NCBI GenBank assembly: GCA_023228385.1
Contig: JALOBF010000044.1
Coordinates: 1-10,130, forward strand
Origin: Bacilli bacterium
GTDB taxonomy: Bacteria; Bacillota_I; Bacilli_A; ML615J-28; CAG-698
Length of the DNA: 10,130 nucleotides
Direction of reading: 5' to 3'
Made by a program: the position numbers and the translations under genes. Shown piece by piece: positions 1 through 6,587 of the stretch (its first letter is position 1; each line of letters begins with the position of its first letter). The notes beneath the pieces are model-generated. The model was not told the origin of the DNA and did no database searches. It saw nothing but the letters and a program-made list of their open reading frames with translations.

Positions 1-1914
1 TAAGTTTTCCGGTAAATCATCAATAATTGATTTATCGGTTTTTAATCTTCTGAGAATAAACGGTTTAATTTGTTCCCGTAATCGTTCATAATACGAATCG
101 TCTTCATCCATTGCTTTTACATATTCTTTAAATTCTTTGCTGCTTCCCAGCAATCCTTTATTTAGAAAATCAAACAAACTCCAAAGATCGGACAACCGAT
201 TTTCAATCGGGGTACCGGTTAAGGCGACCCGATACTTTGCTTTTAGACTCCTTGCGCTTTTTGATTGTTGGGTTGTTGAGTTTTTAATGGCTTGAGCCTC
301 ATCCAAAATTATATTATCCCATTTTTTTTCTTTAAAAAGTTTATTTTTAGACAGCATGCTGTAAGTTGTTATAATTAAGTCATATGAGTTGACTTCGTCA
401 TCAGTCAGTTCGGCGGCGGATGATGACATATAATTAGGATGATAAATATAATATTTTAGATTGGGCGCAAAGCGGTTTGTCTCACTGATCCAGTTTCCGA
501 TTAAAGAAGCCGGAATAACCAAAAGACTATTTTCGTTCTTATCCTTTAAAGAATTCAGCCAACCCAACACTTGAACAGTTTTACCCAATCCCATATCATC
601 GGCCAAACAACATCCGAGACGTAAACTTTTCATCGTATTTAACCAATTAACACCTTTAGCTTGATACGGTCTTAACTTTGCATAAAAATCATCTCCCATT
701 GATATTTCATCTAATTTATCTTGGATTACAATATTTCGTAAAGTTTTTTGAACCCATTCTCCGGCCGTTACTTCAATATCGATATCGGTTGATTTAATTT
801 CTTTAGTTTCACTTAGTTCTAACTTTAAAGCTTCAAATAAAGTAACATCACTTTCATTTAGTTCGTGTGCAACTTTTAAATAAGCTTCCTGTAGTTCAAG
901 TAATTTTTGTTTGTCGATTTCAATCCATTCGCCTTTATACTGAACAAGTCCGTTATTTAATTTTAATATTTCATCTAAATCTTCTATACTGATGTTTAGG
1001 TTCCCTAAATGGATATTGATTTCAAAGTCGGCTAATTCATCAAAATTTAAGTATGACTTTTTATTGCCTATCGAAACTCCGATTTTAGTTTTATATTTTT
1101 TCTTCCACCAATTGGGAACCTTGCAAATTATATTTGCCTGCTCGTATAATGGTATTTCGGTTAGAAACTGAAATGCTTCATCCTTATTTAAAGTCAACGG
1201 ATAAAATATCTCCCCGGTTTCCAGTAAATTATTAATAAAAGTACTGTTGCCGGCAGCATTGGTAATCGGACCCAATATTTTCAACAATTGTTCTTGATCA
1301 TTATTAAACTGCTCAAGGGTTTTCTTTAAAGAGATGTTTTTAATTCTGGAAGAATTTAAATCGAAAATTTGAAAAGTTGTCATAAAAGCAAACTTGGTCG
1401 GTTCTAGTTTATTTTCAACTAAGTGAAAACACACTCTTCCGGCATTAACTAGACTCTTGTTTTTCTTATATAAATAATCTTGAATCGAACCGGTTATCTC
1501 CTGACTTGCTTCCTGATAACCGATATTAATCATATTCCAAATTTTATTAATCCAACTTTGATTAATAAAATTGGCATTGGTAATAAAGGGAGAAGTTCTG
1601 ATAAAGTAATCGGCCTTTCCGTCATCCAATTGAACCGAAACTTGATCTTTTAACTCGTCCAAATCAGGGATTTGAATTAATTGATGCAAAAAATAGCGGC
1701 TGATATGATAGAGATACTTTAAAGACAATGACATCTTTTGATTCTTATTGGCAAATCCCAAATTAAAAAGAGCCAAGCCTTTACTCTCATTAAACTTGCT
1801 CTTAAAGTTTTCTTCAAATTTATACTGCGATTCATTAATGTTAATCAGATAATCATAATCCAAAAAAACATCATTTTTAATGGGAACAACAATTAATTCC
1901 GGTGTTTTGTTCAT
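1..1914 (-). CDS. SNF2-family DEAD/DEAH-like helicase, N-terminal 638 residues (C-terminus beyond left edge)
   Basis: ATP-dependent SNF2/Rad54-type double-stranded DNA translocase; the bacterial members have no settled role. The first ~400 residues are the divergent N-terminal region of bacterial SNF2 proteins; the stretch around GEWIEIDKQKL resembles the SNF2-associated DUF3670-type region. The first RecA lobe follows: LRPYQ at 414-418, Walker A DDMGLGKT at 439-446 (Lys445), TTYSM, the DEAQ box at 538-541 and motif III LTGTPIE at 565-571. The frame is still open at base 1, so the second helicase lobe lies outside; relatives are usually about 1000 residues. The start at 1914 is preceded by GGAG seven bases upstream. 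It is the last gene of a minus-strand run after the HAD gene, with a ~200-base gap that holds a TATAAT-like element (1974-1979) but no convincing -35, so it may have its own promoter. No broken motif is seen. The family call is secure; the biological role is unknown. Confidence 0.95.
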   Translation of the reverse strand, partial: MNKTPELIVVPIKNDVFLDYDYLININESQYKFEENFKSKFNESKGLALFNLGFANKNQKMSLSLKYLYHISRYFLHQLIQIPDLDELKDQVSVQLDDGKADYFIRTSPFITNANFINQSWINKIWNMINIGYQEASQEITGSIQDYLYKKNKSLVNAGRVCFHLVENKLEPTKFAFMTTFQIFDLNSSRIKNISLKKTLEQFNNDQEQLLKILGPITNAAGNSTFINNLLETGEIFYPLTLNKDEAFQFLTEIPLYEQANIICKVPNWWKKKYKTKIGVSIGNKKSYLNFDELADFEINIHLGNLNISIEDLDEILKLNNGLVQYKGEWIEIDKQKLLELQEAYLKVAHELNESDVTLFEALKLELSETKEIKSTDIDIEVTAGEWVQKTLRNIVIQDKLDEISMGDDFYAKLRPYQAKGVNWLNTMKSLRLGCCLADDMGLGKTVQVLGWLNSLKDKNENSLLVIPASLIGNWISETNRFAPNLKYYIYHPNYMSSSAAELTDDEVNSYDLIITTYSMLSKNKLFKEKKWDNIILDEAQAIKNSTTQQSKSARSLKAKYRVALTGTPIENRLSDLWSLFDFLNKGLLGSSKEFKEYVKAMDEDDSYYERLREQIKPFILRRLKTDKSIIDDLPENL

Positions 1915-2108
1915 TACACTTCTCCATAATTATTATGAAAATATTGTCTAATATAATAGTATCATATCATTTTATTATACGAAAAGCCACTAAAAAATGA
2001 GAATTTAATCCATCATCGTTTAGAAATTGATAATTTCGCTTTATGAAAAATGTTTTGTTGATGGAGGTTTATCGGTAATTTCAAATCGGAAAAATAAATT
2101 GAGATTAA

Positions 2109-2120
2109 GCGACAGCATTA
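2109..2120. repeat. 12-bp direct repeat, left copy (flanks HAD gene)
   Basis: GCGACAGCATTA occurs here and again at 2828-2839, on the same strand. This copy contains the stop codon of the HAD gene (2118-2120). Similarity continues more weakly into the coding side (GGCTTTTAAT here, GGCTATTTGAT at the other copy). Confidence 0.75.
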
Positions 2121-2804
2121 CATGGCTTTTAATAGCGGTATCAAAGCCAAAAGGTTGAGGATTTCATAATCAGGTATTATATTATAAAAATTTCCTAAGC
2201 CGTTGGGGTTAAACCACACGGTTGTGATACCGACATTTTTACCGCCTTTTATATCGGAAGTAAGACTGTCCCCGACTATTACCGTTTCATTTTTTTTAAA
2301 TTTGGGAATTCGCGAAAAGCAGTAATTAAAGAAACCCACATTGGGTTTTTCAAATCCGATTTGCTGCGATAAAAAAATATCGGATAGGTATTTAGTTATA
2401 CCCGCACTTTCAATTCGGCTCCTTTGTACGGCGGTAGTTCCGTTTGAAACCAAATATAAGCGATATCGGCCGGATAAAAACCTTAACAATTCCTCGGCAC
2501 CGTCAACAAAGTAATGCCCCATCGCCAAATGATGTTCATAATATTTTGTTGCATAATCGGCGGAACAGTCAGTACCGATTTCACTAAAGAGCAATTGAAA
2601 ACGCCGAACTTTCACCGCTTCTCGCGTAATTTTTTCTTGTTCCAATAATCGCCACTGGGCTAAATTAAGTTCGCTATATCTTGTGAGTATCTTTTCTTTG
2701 GGTTCCAATCCCAAGTGAAGCAGTGTTTTGGTCAATGCGATTTTTTCTGCCCGGTGAAAATCAAGCAATGTATCATCCAAATCAAATAAAATATTTTTTA
2801 TCAT
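2118..2804 (-). CDS. yjjG: YjjG/YfnB-family HAD hydrolase, probable noncanonical pyrimidine nucleotidase
   Basis: Cytoplasmic HAD subfamily IA phosphatase of 228 residues, a usual length. Motif I is DLDDT (residues 8-12; nucleophile Asp8, acid/base Asp10). Motif II is Ser120 in VSNGT, motif III Lys153 in FEKPN, and motif IV is GDSLTSD (178-184). The LAQW..L..G/K-type cap region and the GG..G..TVWFNP tail match the YjjG/YfnB group. Characterised YjjG enzymes dephosphorylate nucleoside monophosphates, especially noncanonical pyrimidine ones, as house-cleaning; the substrate here is inferred. A longer start at 2837 is possible, but it has no Shine-Dalgarno and adds 11 residues not typical of the family. 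The ATG at 2804 has GGAG six bases upstream and begins MIKNILFDLDDT, the classic HAD start. It begins 38 bases after the ATPase stop, so the two are probably co-transcribed. The gene sits between 12-bp direct repeats. Confidence 0.9.
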   Translation of the reverse strand: MIKNILFDLDDTLLDFHRAEKIALTKTLLHLGLEPKEKILTRYSELNLAQWRLLEQEKITREAVKVRRFQLLFSEIGTDCSADYATKYYEHHLAMGHYFVDGAEELLRFLSGRYRLYLVSNGTTAVQRSRIESAGITKYLSDIFLSQQIGFEKPNVGFFNYCFSRIPKFKKNETVIVGDSLTSDIKGGKNVGITTVWFNPNGLGNFYNIIPDYEILNLLALIPLLKAM

Positions 2805-2827
2805 ACAATTCTCCGAAATATTTTTTT

Positions 2828-2839
2828 GCGACAGCATTA
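2828..2839. repeat. 12-bp direct repeat, right copy
   Basis: Second copy of GCGACAGCATTA (first at 2109-2120). It lies just 5' of the HAD gene and just past the ATPase stop codon (2843-2845). The copies are 719 bases apart and bracket exactly one gene. Recombination between them would remove that gene cleanly. Confidence 0.75.
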
Positions 2840-2842
2840 AGG

Positions 2843-4543
2843 CTATTTGATAAGAATCTCTAAACCTTTAATTCGGTTTAATGCCATAATAATTTCATAT
2901 TTCCTTGGCATTTCGAAAAATCTTTTAGTATTAGACGAATAAGAATAAAGGGAATCTAAACCTTCAACCCTGATTTTTTTATAAATCTCTTCATATAATT
3001 CATTTAATTCAATATAATCAAAGTTTAAATTCTTCATAGACCCAAGGATATAAGCAAGGCCATTGATTTGATTATGGGTCATATATTGACCGATTTGGGC
3101 AACATTTAAATATGTTCCATCGATTCTAATCAAATCTTTATGAATTACTTCGATATATTCATTAACGATTTCCTTTGTGAATAAAGTATTGTTTTTCTTT
3201 TTTAAAAATCGATTGTTAATCCAATTGATATTGCTTTTTTGCCTTTCAAAAGATTGTGCTTTAAATTTTTTTAATGTAAACTTTTCTATAATATAAATGC
3301 AATCTGCCGTCTCCAGATATCGGGCGCAGCTGCCGACGACTAAAATACTGGAAACATATAAGTCATTATATAACTCCCTGATTCTTTCATTGAATGGGGT
3401 TATACCCATATCTTTTACTAATGATTTGATTTGTTCGTCACAAATCATAAAGTTGGTGGCAGTAGAATCTTCATCCAAAATTAATAATTTGCTGCCCATA
3501 TTTATCGCTTCTACAATATTGGCAGCCTGGGATGTCGCACCGCTGGCATAAGAACAGGAAAAATGGTTATTATTACTTTTCGAATTGATAAACATCGAAA
3601 GATCAACATTATTAATGCATCTTCCGTCTTCTGCTTTAATTTTTATGGCGTCATCGTTGGTTATTACGTACTCCCTGCCGTCATTATTTTTATGATTGTA
3701 AACCCCGGAAAATATCGCATTTAGAATGGTACTTTTTCCGGCATACGCACCGCCAAGTAAAACCGTTATCCCGCTTTTGATTCCCAGGCCCCTTATACTT
3801 CCATTGATTAACGGAATGATAATTTCATCTTCGGGACAAGATGCAAAAGGTTTGCAATTGGGTAAAGGTTTATCGTTATCCAGATTACGGGCGAGTAAAG
3901 AGCCGGAGCCAATAAAAGCAACGTAATTATGATCTTTTAAATATTTTCTGATTATCTCCTGATTGGCGAATAACTCCAAAGAAGCATTTAGAGCGCGATA
4001 ATTAAAACGCTCTAAGTATAATCCTACCGTCGAGGGGAGAATCTTTGTAACCATCCGCATCCCTTTTTTAAAATCCTTAACGGGCAATTGAACTTGCATT
4101 AAAATTATCAGTGATTCCTTTTCGATATAGCAGCTGTTTCTAAGCCTGACTATGGACTCCGGATGATCAATATAATAAGCGCCGTTCGTTTTTACATCCT
4201 TATTTCGATTGTGATTTTCTTCATTTAACATATCAATATAAGTGACAAAATCCCGTAAACAATAATCACAAAAAGCAATATTTTTTGTGAAAGCAAGAAA
4301 CTTAACCAATGGAATTATGATTTTAATTGTCGGCAAATCATAATTCTTATAATCAGATAGAGATAACCGGTATCCAACTCCATCACAATAATAGGTCGGA
4401 TCCTCATCAAATTTCAAAGCATAATCAAACGAACTCTTTACGCCTAAACTCATCAAACAATAGATATCCTGATAAGACTGTTTAGAATGTAATATTAATT
4501 GTCTAAACTTTGATTTTAATCTTTCGATATTAATACCCTCCAT
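2843..4543 (-). CDS. Predicted ATPase of the ABC class (COG3044 / ABC_ATPase family)
   Basis: Soluble 566-residue P-loop protein, about the normal length of the COG3044 family. The N-terminal ~250 residues form the family's own domain. The ATPase core follows: GLGIKSGITVLLGGAYAGKST with Walker A at 264-272 (Lys270), then VYNHKNNDGREYVIT, KIKAEDGR, the signature-like ASGATSQAANIVEA (333-346) and Walker B LLILDEDSTATNFM (353-366). Bacterial function is unknown; a trypanosome member, MRB1590, is tied to mitochondrial RNA editing, so RNA binding is a guess at most. The Walker A has AYAGKST, where I recall a histidine (YHGKST) in many relatives. There are no membrane segments. The ATG at 4543 has AAAGG seven bases upstream. 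A promoter, a 26-codon leader ORF and a palindrome overlapping the Shine-Dalgarno precede it, suggesting attenuation control. The HAD gene follows in the same direction. Confidence 0.92.
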   Translation of the reverse strand: MEGINIERLKSKFRQLILHSKQSYQDIYCLMSLGVKSSFDYALKFDEDPTYYCDGVGYRLSLSDYKNYDLPTIKIIIPLVKFLAFTKNIAFCDYCLRDFVTYIDMLNEENHNRNKDVKTNGAYYIDHPESIVRLRNSCYIEKESLIILMQVQLPVKDFKKGMRMVTKILPSTVGLYLERFNYRALNASLELFANQEIIRKYLKDHNYVAFIGSGSLLARNLDNDKPLPNCKPFASCPEDEIIIPLINGSIRGLGIKSGITVLLGGAYAGKSTILNAIFSGVYNHKNNDGREYVITNDDAIKIKAEDGRCINNVDLSMFINSKSNNNHFSCSYASGATSQAANIVEAINMGSKLLILDEDSTATNFMICDEQIKSLVKDMGITPFNERIRELYNDLYVSSILVVGSCARYLETADCIYIIEKFTLKKFKAQSFERQKSNINWINNRFLKKKNNTLFTKEIVNEYIEVIHKDLIRIDGTYLNVAQIGQYMTHNQINGLAYILGSMKNLNFDYIELNELYEEIYKKIRVEGLDSLYSYSSNTKRFFEMPRKYEIIMALNRIKGLEILIK

Positions 4544-4551
4544 AAAAAAAC

Positions 4552-4576
4552 CTTTTTATTGAATTTCAATAAAAAG
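4552..4576 (-). promoter_or_regulatory. Perfect 25-nt palindrome over the ATPase ribosome binding site (candidate attenuator hairpin)
   Basis: Arms CTTTTTATTGAA and TTCAATAAAAAG are exact complements (12 bp) around one central base. Read on the minus strand, the 3' arm ends in AAAAAG and is followed by GTTTTTTT and then the ATPase ATG at 4543. The hairpin therefore overlaps the AAAGG Shine-Dalgarno and also has a T-run behind it. It could hide the ribosome site, act as a weak terminator, or be a DNA operator. The stem is nearly all A-T, so a strong intrinsic terminator is doubtful. Confidence 0.6.
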
Positions 4577-4581
4577 AGATT

Positions 4582-4662
4582 TTATGTTTTATACGAAAGA
4601 TAATCATAAACAAAATAATTAATAGATAAGAATATATTTTTATGATTAATTGTACCTTTCAT
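4582..4662 (-). CDS. 26-residue leader peptide candidate upstream of the ATPase gene
   Basis: ATG at 4662 reads 26 codons to TAA at 4582, starting MKGTINHKNIF and ending YDYLSYKT. GGAG lies ten bases upstream (4673-4676), and the promoter at 4708-4735 is about 40 bases further up. The frame stops six bases before the palindrome that overlaps the ATPase Shine-Dalgarno. Length, position and following hairpin match regulatory leader peptides of the erm/cat/tet(M) kind, but no homology is claimed. The peptide is rich in Tyr, Asn, Ile and Lys and has no recognisable domain. It may be a chance ORF. Confidence 0.45.
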   Translation of the reverse strand: MKGTINHKNIFLSINYFVYDYLSYKT

Positions 4663-4686
4663 ATAAAACACACTCCAATCTATTAA
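4601..4686 (-). repeat. Two interleaved inverted repeats within the ATPase leader
   Basis: Repeat B is TAATCATAAA (4601-4610) with TTTATGATTA (4639-4648), 10 bp exact, both inside the leader ORF. Repeat A is TTAATAGAT (4619-4627) with ATCTATTAA (4678-4686), 9 bp exact, whose upstream arm abuts the leader's Shine-Dalgarno. The order in the transcript is A5-B5-A3-B3. Without a pseudoknot the two helices exclude each other, as in switching leaders. The stems are A/T-rich, so chance occurrence is a real possibility. Confidence 0.35.
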
Positions 4687-4707
4687 AATTCTTGTTTTTT
4701 CTTATTA

Positions 4708-4735
4708 AGTATATCATATAGATTCTGTATGTCAA
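4708..4735 (-). promoter_or_regulatory. Sigma-A type promoter for leader-ATPase-HAD unit
   Basis: On the minus strand: -35 TTGACA (4730-4735, consensus), a 16-base spacer, and -10 TATACT (4708-4713). Transcription would start near 4701, about 40 bases before the leader ORF and 158 before the ATPase ATG. Confidence 0.8.
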
Positions 4736-4811
4736 GGTTTTTTGCTGTGTTATCACCATCTCTTACTTAAGCCGTTAATCCCTTACCGTTTTCATTAACA
4801 AAAAATGGCAG

Positions 4812-4861
4812 AATTTAAAAACCGGATGATTATGAAGCTTTATTTCATAAACCATCCGGTT
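4812..4861 (-). terminator. Intrinsic terminator upstream of the ATPase promoter
   Basis: A strong stem: AACCGGATG (4820-4828) pairs with CATCCGGTT (4853-4861) and the helix continues through TTATGAA/TTCATAA with a small bulge. On the minus strand it is followed by TTTTTAAATT. It would end transcripts coming from the small-gene region to the right and insulate the ATPase unit. Confidence 0.8.
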
Positions 4862-5084
4862 GGTTGATAGCTCACATTTGTCATTGTTACTTAGGAGGAT
4901 TAACTTCTTTCTTGGATATTCCTCTATCCTTCTTACGTTTAATAGTAGGATTTTTGGCAGATATGGCTCTTAATTTTGTCAGCGGATCTTATCTTTTTAA
5001 TTAAGATCAAATATACATTTGCGGCATGAAAAGATTTAAGGACTTTAATCTAAATGTCTCCCTCATGCAATATTTTTACATATT
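4862..5084. other. Intergenic stretch with hairpins and a start-less Lys/Pro-rich reading frame
   Basis: No confident gene. On the minus strand 33 codons are open from 4988 down to the TAA at 4887-4889, after an in-frame TAA at 4989-4991. They include AKNPTIKRKKDRGISKK and end EVNPPK. There is no ATG, GTG or TTG with a ribosome site; only CTG at 4980-4982 could start it. Composition resembles the 36-residue protein just upstream, so a decayed sister gene or a non-canonical start is possible. There are two inverted repeats: GATCTTA/TAAGATC (4985-4991, 5002-5008), and a nested hairpin with GCATGA/TCATGC (5024-5029, 5063-5068) around AGATT/AATCT. The role of neither is known. Confidence 0.4.
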
Positions 5085-5195
5085 TTACTTTTTCTTTGGC
5101 GTCGGCTTGGGTTGAAACATTGTGTTTCCGACATCAGGTTTTGTCTTTGGACTTACACCAGCCTTAGAAGTCTGCTTTTTATTATCTTTTGACAT
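5085..5195 (-). CDS. 36-residue Lys/Pro-rich small protein, hypothetical
   Basis: A short gene reading MSKDNKKQTSKAG at the start and QPKPTPKKK at the end, then TAA. The ribosome site is the best in the window: AGGAGGTGA with GGAGG (5204-5208) eight bases before the ATG, which strongly supports translation. The product is very basic (about ten lysines), rich in Pro, Thr and Ser, and has no hydrophobic segment, signal peptide or cysteine. It is probably disordered in the cytoplasm and might bind nucleic acid or ribosomes, but that rests on charge alone. I do not recognise the family. A promoter at 5430-5457 implies a leader of about 230 nt. The transcript would run through the hairpin region and end at the terminator 4812-4861. 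Confidence 0.75.
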   Translation of the reverse strand: MSKDNKKQTSKAGVSPKTKPDVGNTMFQPKPTPKKK

Positions 5196-5252
5196 TCGGT
5201 TCACCTCCTCTTCTTTATATAATCATACAGCTTGATTGCAGACCTTTAAGTA

Positions 5253-5281
5253 AAAAATATGCGTTTAAAACACATATTTTT
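5253..5281 (-). promoter_or_regulatory. 29-nt near-perfect palindrome upstream of the small basic protein
   Basis: The 14-nt arms AAAAATATGCGTTT and AAACACATATTTTT lie around one base. They match except at one position, which is a G-U wobble in minus-strand RNA but a C-A mismatch in plus-strand RNA. It sits 50 to 90 bases before the start at 5195. It may be a leader hairpin or an operator. Confidence 0.45.
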
Positions 5282-5429
5282 AAAATGGTATCTTATTTTT
5301 AAAATAACTAAGATCCACAATATACTATCGGACACAATCAACGTACTTGCTGAATGTTTTCAATGTTTTTTTTATAAAAACAAGACTTCTCAACACCATA
5401 TATACTAATCAATCATTATAACTATAATA

Positions 5430-5457
5430 ATTATATCACACACAAACAAGAATGCAA
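5430..5457 (-). promoter_or_regulatory. Sigma-A type promoter for the 36-residue protein gene
   Basis: On the minus strand: -35 TTGCAT (5452-5457), 16-base spacer, -10 TATAAT (5430-5435). Further TATAGT and TATAAT hexamers lie just downstream, so the exact start is uncertain. The leader would be about 230 nt. Confidence 0.5.
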
Positions 5458-5550
5458 TAGAAAATGTATTTTTTTTACACGACGATTTAAATGAACAAAC
5501 TAACGGTTTTTTTGGAAAAGAATGGGGTACCTATAAGTATAAATAATATG

Positions 5551-5601
5551 AAATAATAAAAATGGTTATATCAGCAACAGTTATCAATACTGATGTAACC
5601 A
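5551..5601 (-). terminator. Intrinsic terminator after XRE membrane regulator
   Basis: TGGTTATATCAG (5563-5574) pairs with CTGATGTAACCA (5590-5601): 12 bp with one mismatch in minus-strand RNA (a wobble in plus-strand RNA) and a 15-base loop. On the minus strand the tail is TTTTTATTATTT. It lies about 40 bases past the stop of the 5641-6357 gene. Confidence 0.7.
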
Positions 5602-5640
5602 AAAAGTTTAAAAATCATAAGTTTAGTAAGATGTTTCTTT

Positions 5641-6357
5641 TTAGTTTATTAGCTTTTTCTTTTCATAAATTCTATATCCTAAAATTACTCCATACAATAA
5701 TATCATCATAATTAAGCCGGAGCCGATACCAACCGATGATATTAATGAAATTATCAAAGCCAGACTTATTGCTGCTGTTTCAACAATCGAAAGAACATAT
5801 AACGCCTTTTCTTTAACCGAATATAGTTCCGCTTTTAATTCCGCAAATTCAATTATACCCAATCCAATATGGACAATAATCGCAATAAATGAAATCCACA
5901 CGCATAGAAGAAATAAAATTCCTAATGGTTTGTTGCTACTCATAGTGAATAAAACTTTATATCCGGAAAATGTTAAAGTAATCGGGATATTCCCGCCAAT
6001 CGGACTATACCATGGTAGGGTGTTGCTTAGATCTGTTTTTACATACATAAACGGGAGTATGTAAAAAAGCAAGCCGAGACAAGCGACCCCAAACCCTATG
6101 CACGCATTTATTATATTAGGATATCTTTTTTCTTTAGTGAGTATTTGTTCCTCCTGCATTTCCGATTCATCAAATAAATCGGAAATGTTAATATCCAAAG
6201 CTTTTGCTAATTGGGGTAAAATATTCATTTCCGGGTTACCGCGGTTAGTTTCCCATTTACTAACGGTTTTTACACTAATAAACAATTTATCAGCTAATTC
6301 TTGTTGAGTCATTCCTAATTCTTTTCTCCGTGATGCAATTTTGTTTCCGATTCTCAT
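5641..6357 (-). CDS. XRE-family helix-turn-helix regulator fused to a four-segment membrane domain
   Basis: 238 residues. Residues 1-62 are a Cro/C1-type DNA-binding domain: RRKELGMTQQELADKLFISV, then KTVSKWETNRGNPEMNILPQ and LAKALDINISDLF. A short charged linker follows, then membrane segments near 82-105, 144-168, 185-207 and 211-229. HTH-plus-membrane proteins of this plan are common in Bacillota and are thought to bind DNA while anchored; ligand and targets are unknown. The start at 6357 has AAGGAGG eight bases upstream. It has its own sigma-A promoter (6381-6409) and terminator (5551-5601), so it is a single-gene unit. It does not look related to the other XRE membrane protein (8304-9782) outside the HTH. 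Domain call firm, role unknown. Confidence 0.9.
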   Translation of the reverse strand: MRIGNKIASRRKELGMTQQELADKLFISVKTVSKWETNRGNPEMNILPQLAKALDINISDLFDESEMQEEQILTKEKRYPNIINACIGFGVACLGLLFYILPFMYVKTDLSNTLPWYSPIGGNIPITLTFSGYKVLFTMSSNKPLGILFLLCVWISFIAIIVHIGLGIIEFAELKAELYSVKEKALYVLSIVETAAISLALIISLISSVGIGSGLIMMILLYGVILGYRIYEKKKLIN

Positions 6358-6380
6358 AATCCAAACCTCCTTTTGAATTT

Positions 6381-6409
6381 ATTATATCGAAATTTAATGA
6401 TTAAAACAA
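6381..6409 (-). promoter_or_regulatory. Sigma-A type promoter for XRE membrane regulator
   Basis: On the minus strand: -35 TTGTTT (6404-6409), 17-base spacer, -10 TATAAT (6381-6386). The start would be near 6374, giving a very short leader directly before the AAGGAGG ribosome site. Confidence 0.75.
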
Positions 6410-6490
6410 CCTATTTATCGGTTAAGCAATGTATACTATTCGTAGATATATATTATTTTTACATAAAAACCAACACTTTATAATTAAAAA

Positions 6491-6522
6491 TAAAAAGAGA
6501 TACTATAATTCAAATAGTATCT
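6491..6522 (-). terminator. Intrinsic terminator after Gly/Pro/Tyr-rich gene
   Basis: AGATACTAT (6498-6506) and ATAGTATCT (6514-6522) form a 9-bp perfect stem with a 7-base loop. On the minus strand CTTTTTATTTTT follows. It ends the transcript of the 6588-6878 gene and separates it from the XRE promoter. A short T-run on the plus side makes weak two-way action possible. Confidence 0.7.
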
Positions 6523-6587
6523 TTTGTAATTGCTCTGAAAAAAACTATGATACAATTATTATTTATTTATTTTCTAAGTAACCCAAA

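Larger units (their letters stand above)
5282..5640. other. Non-coding stretch: long leader, promoter and terminator, no gene seen
   Basis: It holds the probable 5' leader and promoter of the small basic protein on the right side of 5196-5457, and the terminator of the XRE gene at 5551-5601. Another imperfect inverted repeat lies at about 5287-5315 (TCTTATTTT... with ...AATAACTAAGA). Short ORFs of 21 (plus) and 24 (minus) codons lack ribosome sites. Nothing else recognisable is seen. Confidence 0.6.

Noticed and set aside
2805..2837. Upstream start of the HAD gene at 2837
   Set aside because: No Shine-Dalgarno; the extra 11 residues lie partly in the direct repeat and precede the classic family start, which has its own GGAG.
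3297..3926. Plus-strand ORFs of 84 and 66 codons (3297-3551, 3726-3926)
   Set aside because: They lie wholly inside the ATPase gene on the other strand, lack ribosome sites and show no family resemblance; shadows.
5326..5400. 24-codon minus-strand ORF (MVLRSLVFIKK...) in the small-gene leader
   Set aside because: No Shine-Dalgarno before its ATG; kept only as part of the leader description.
5490..5555. 21-codon plus-strand ORF starting MNKLTVFLEKNG
   Set aside because: No ribosome site or promoter and it runs towards the terminator of an opposing gene.
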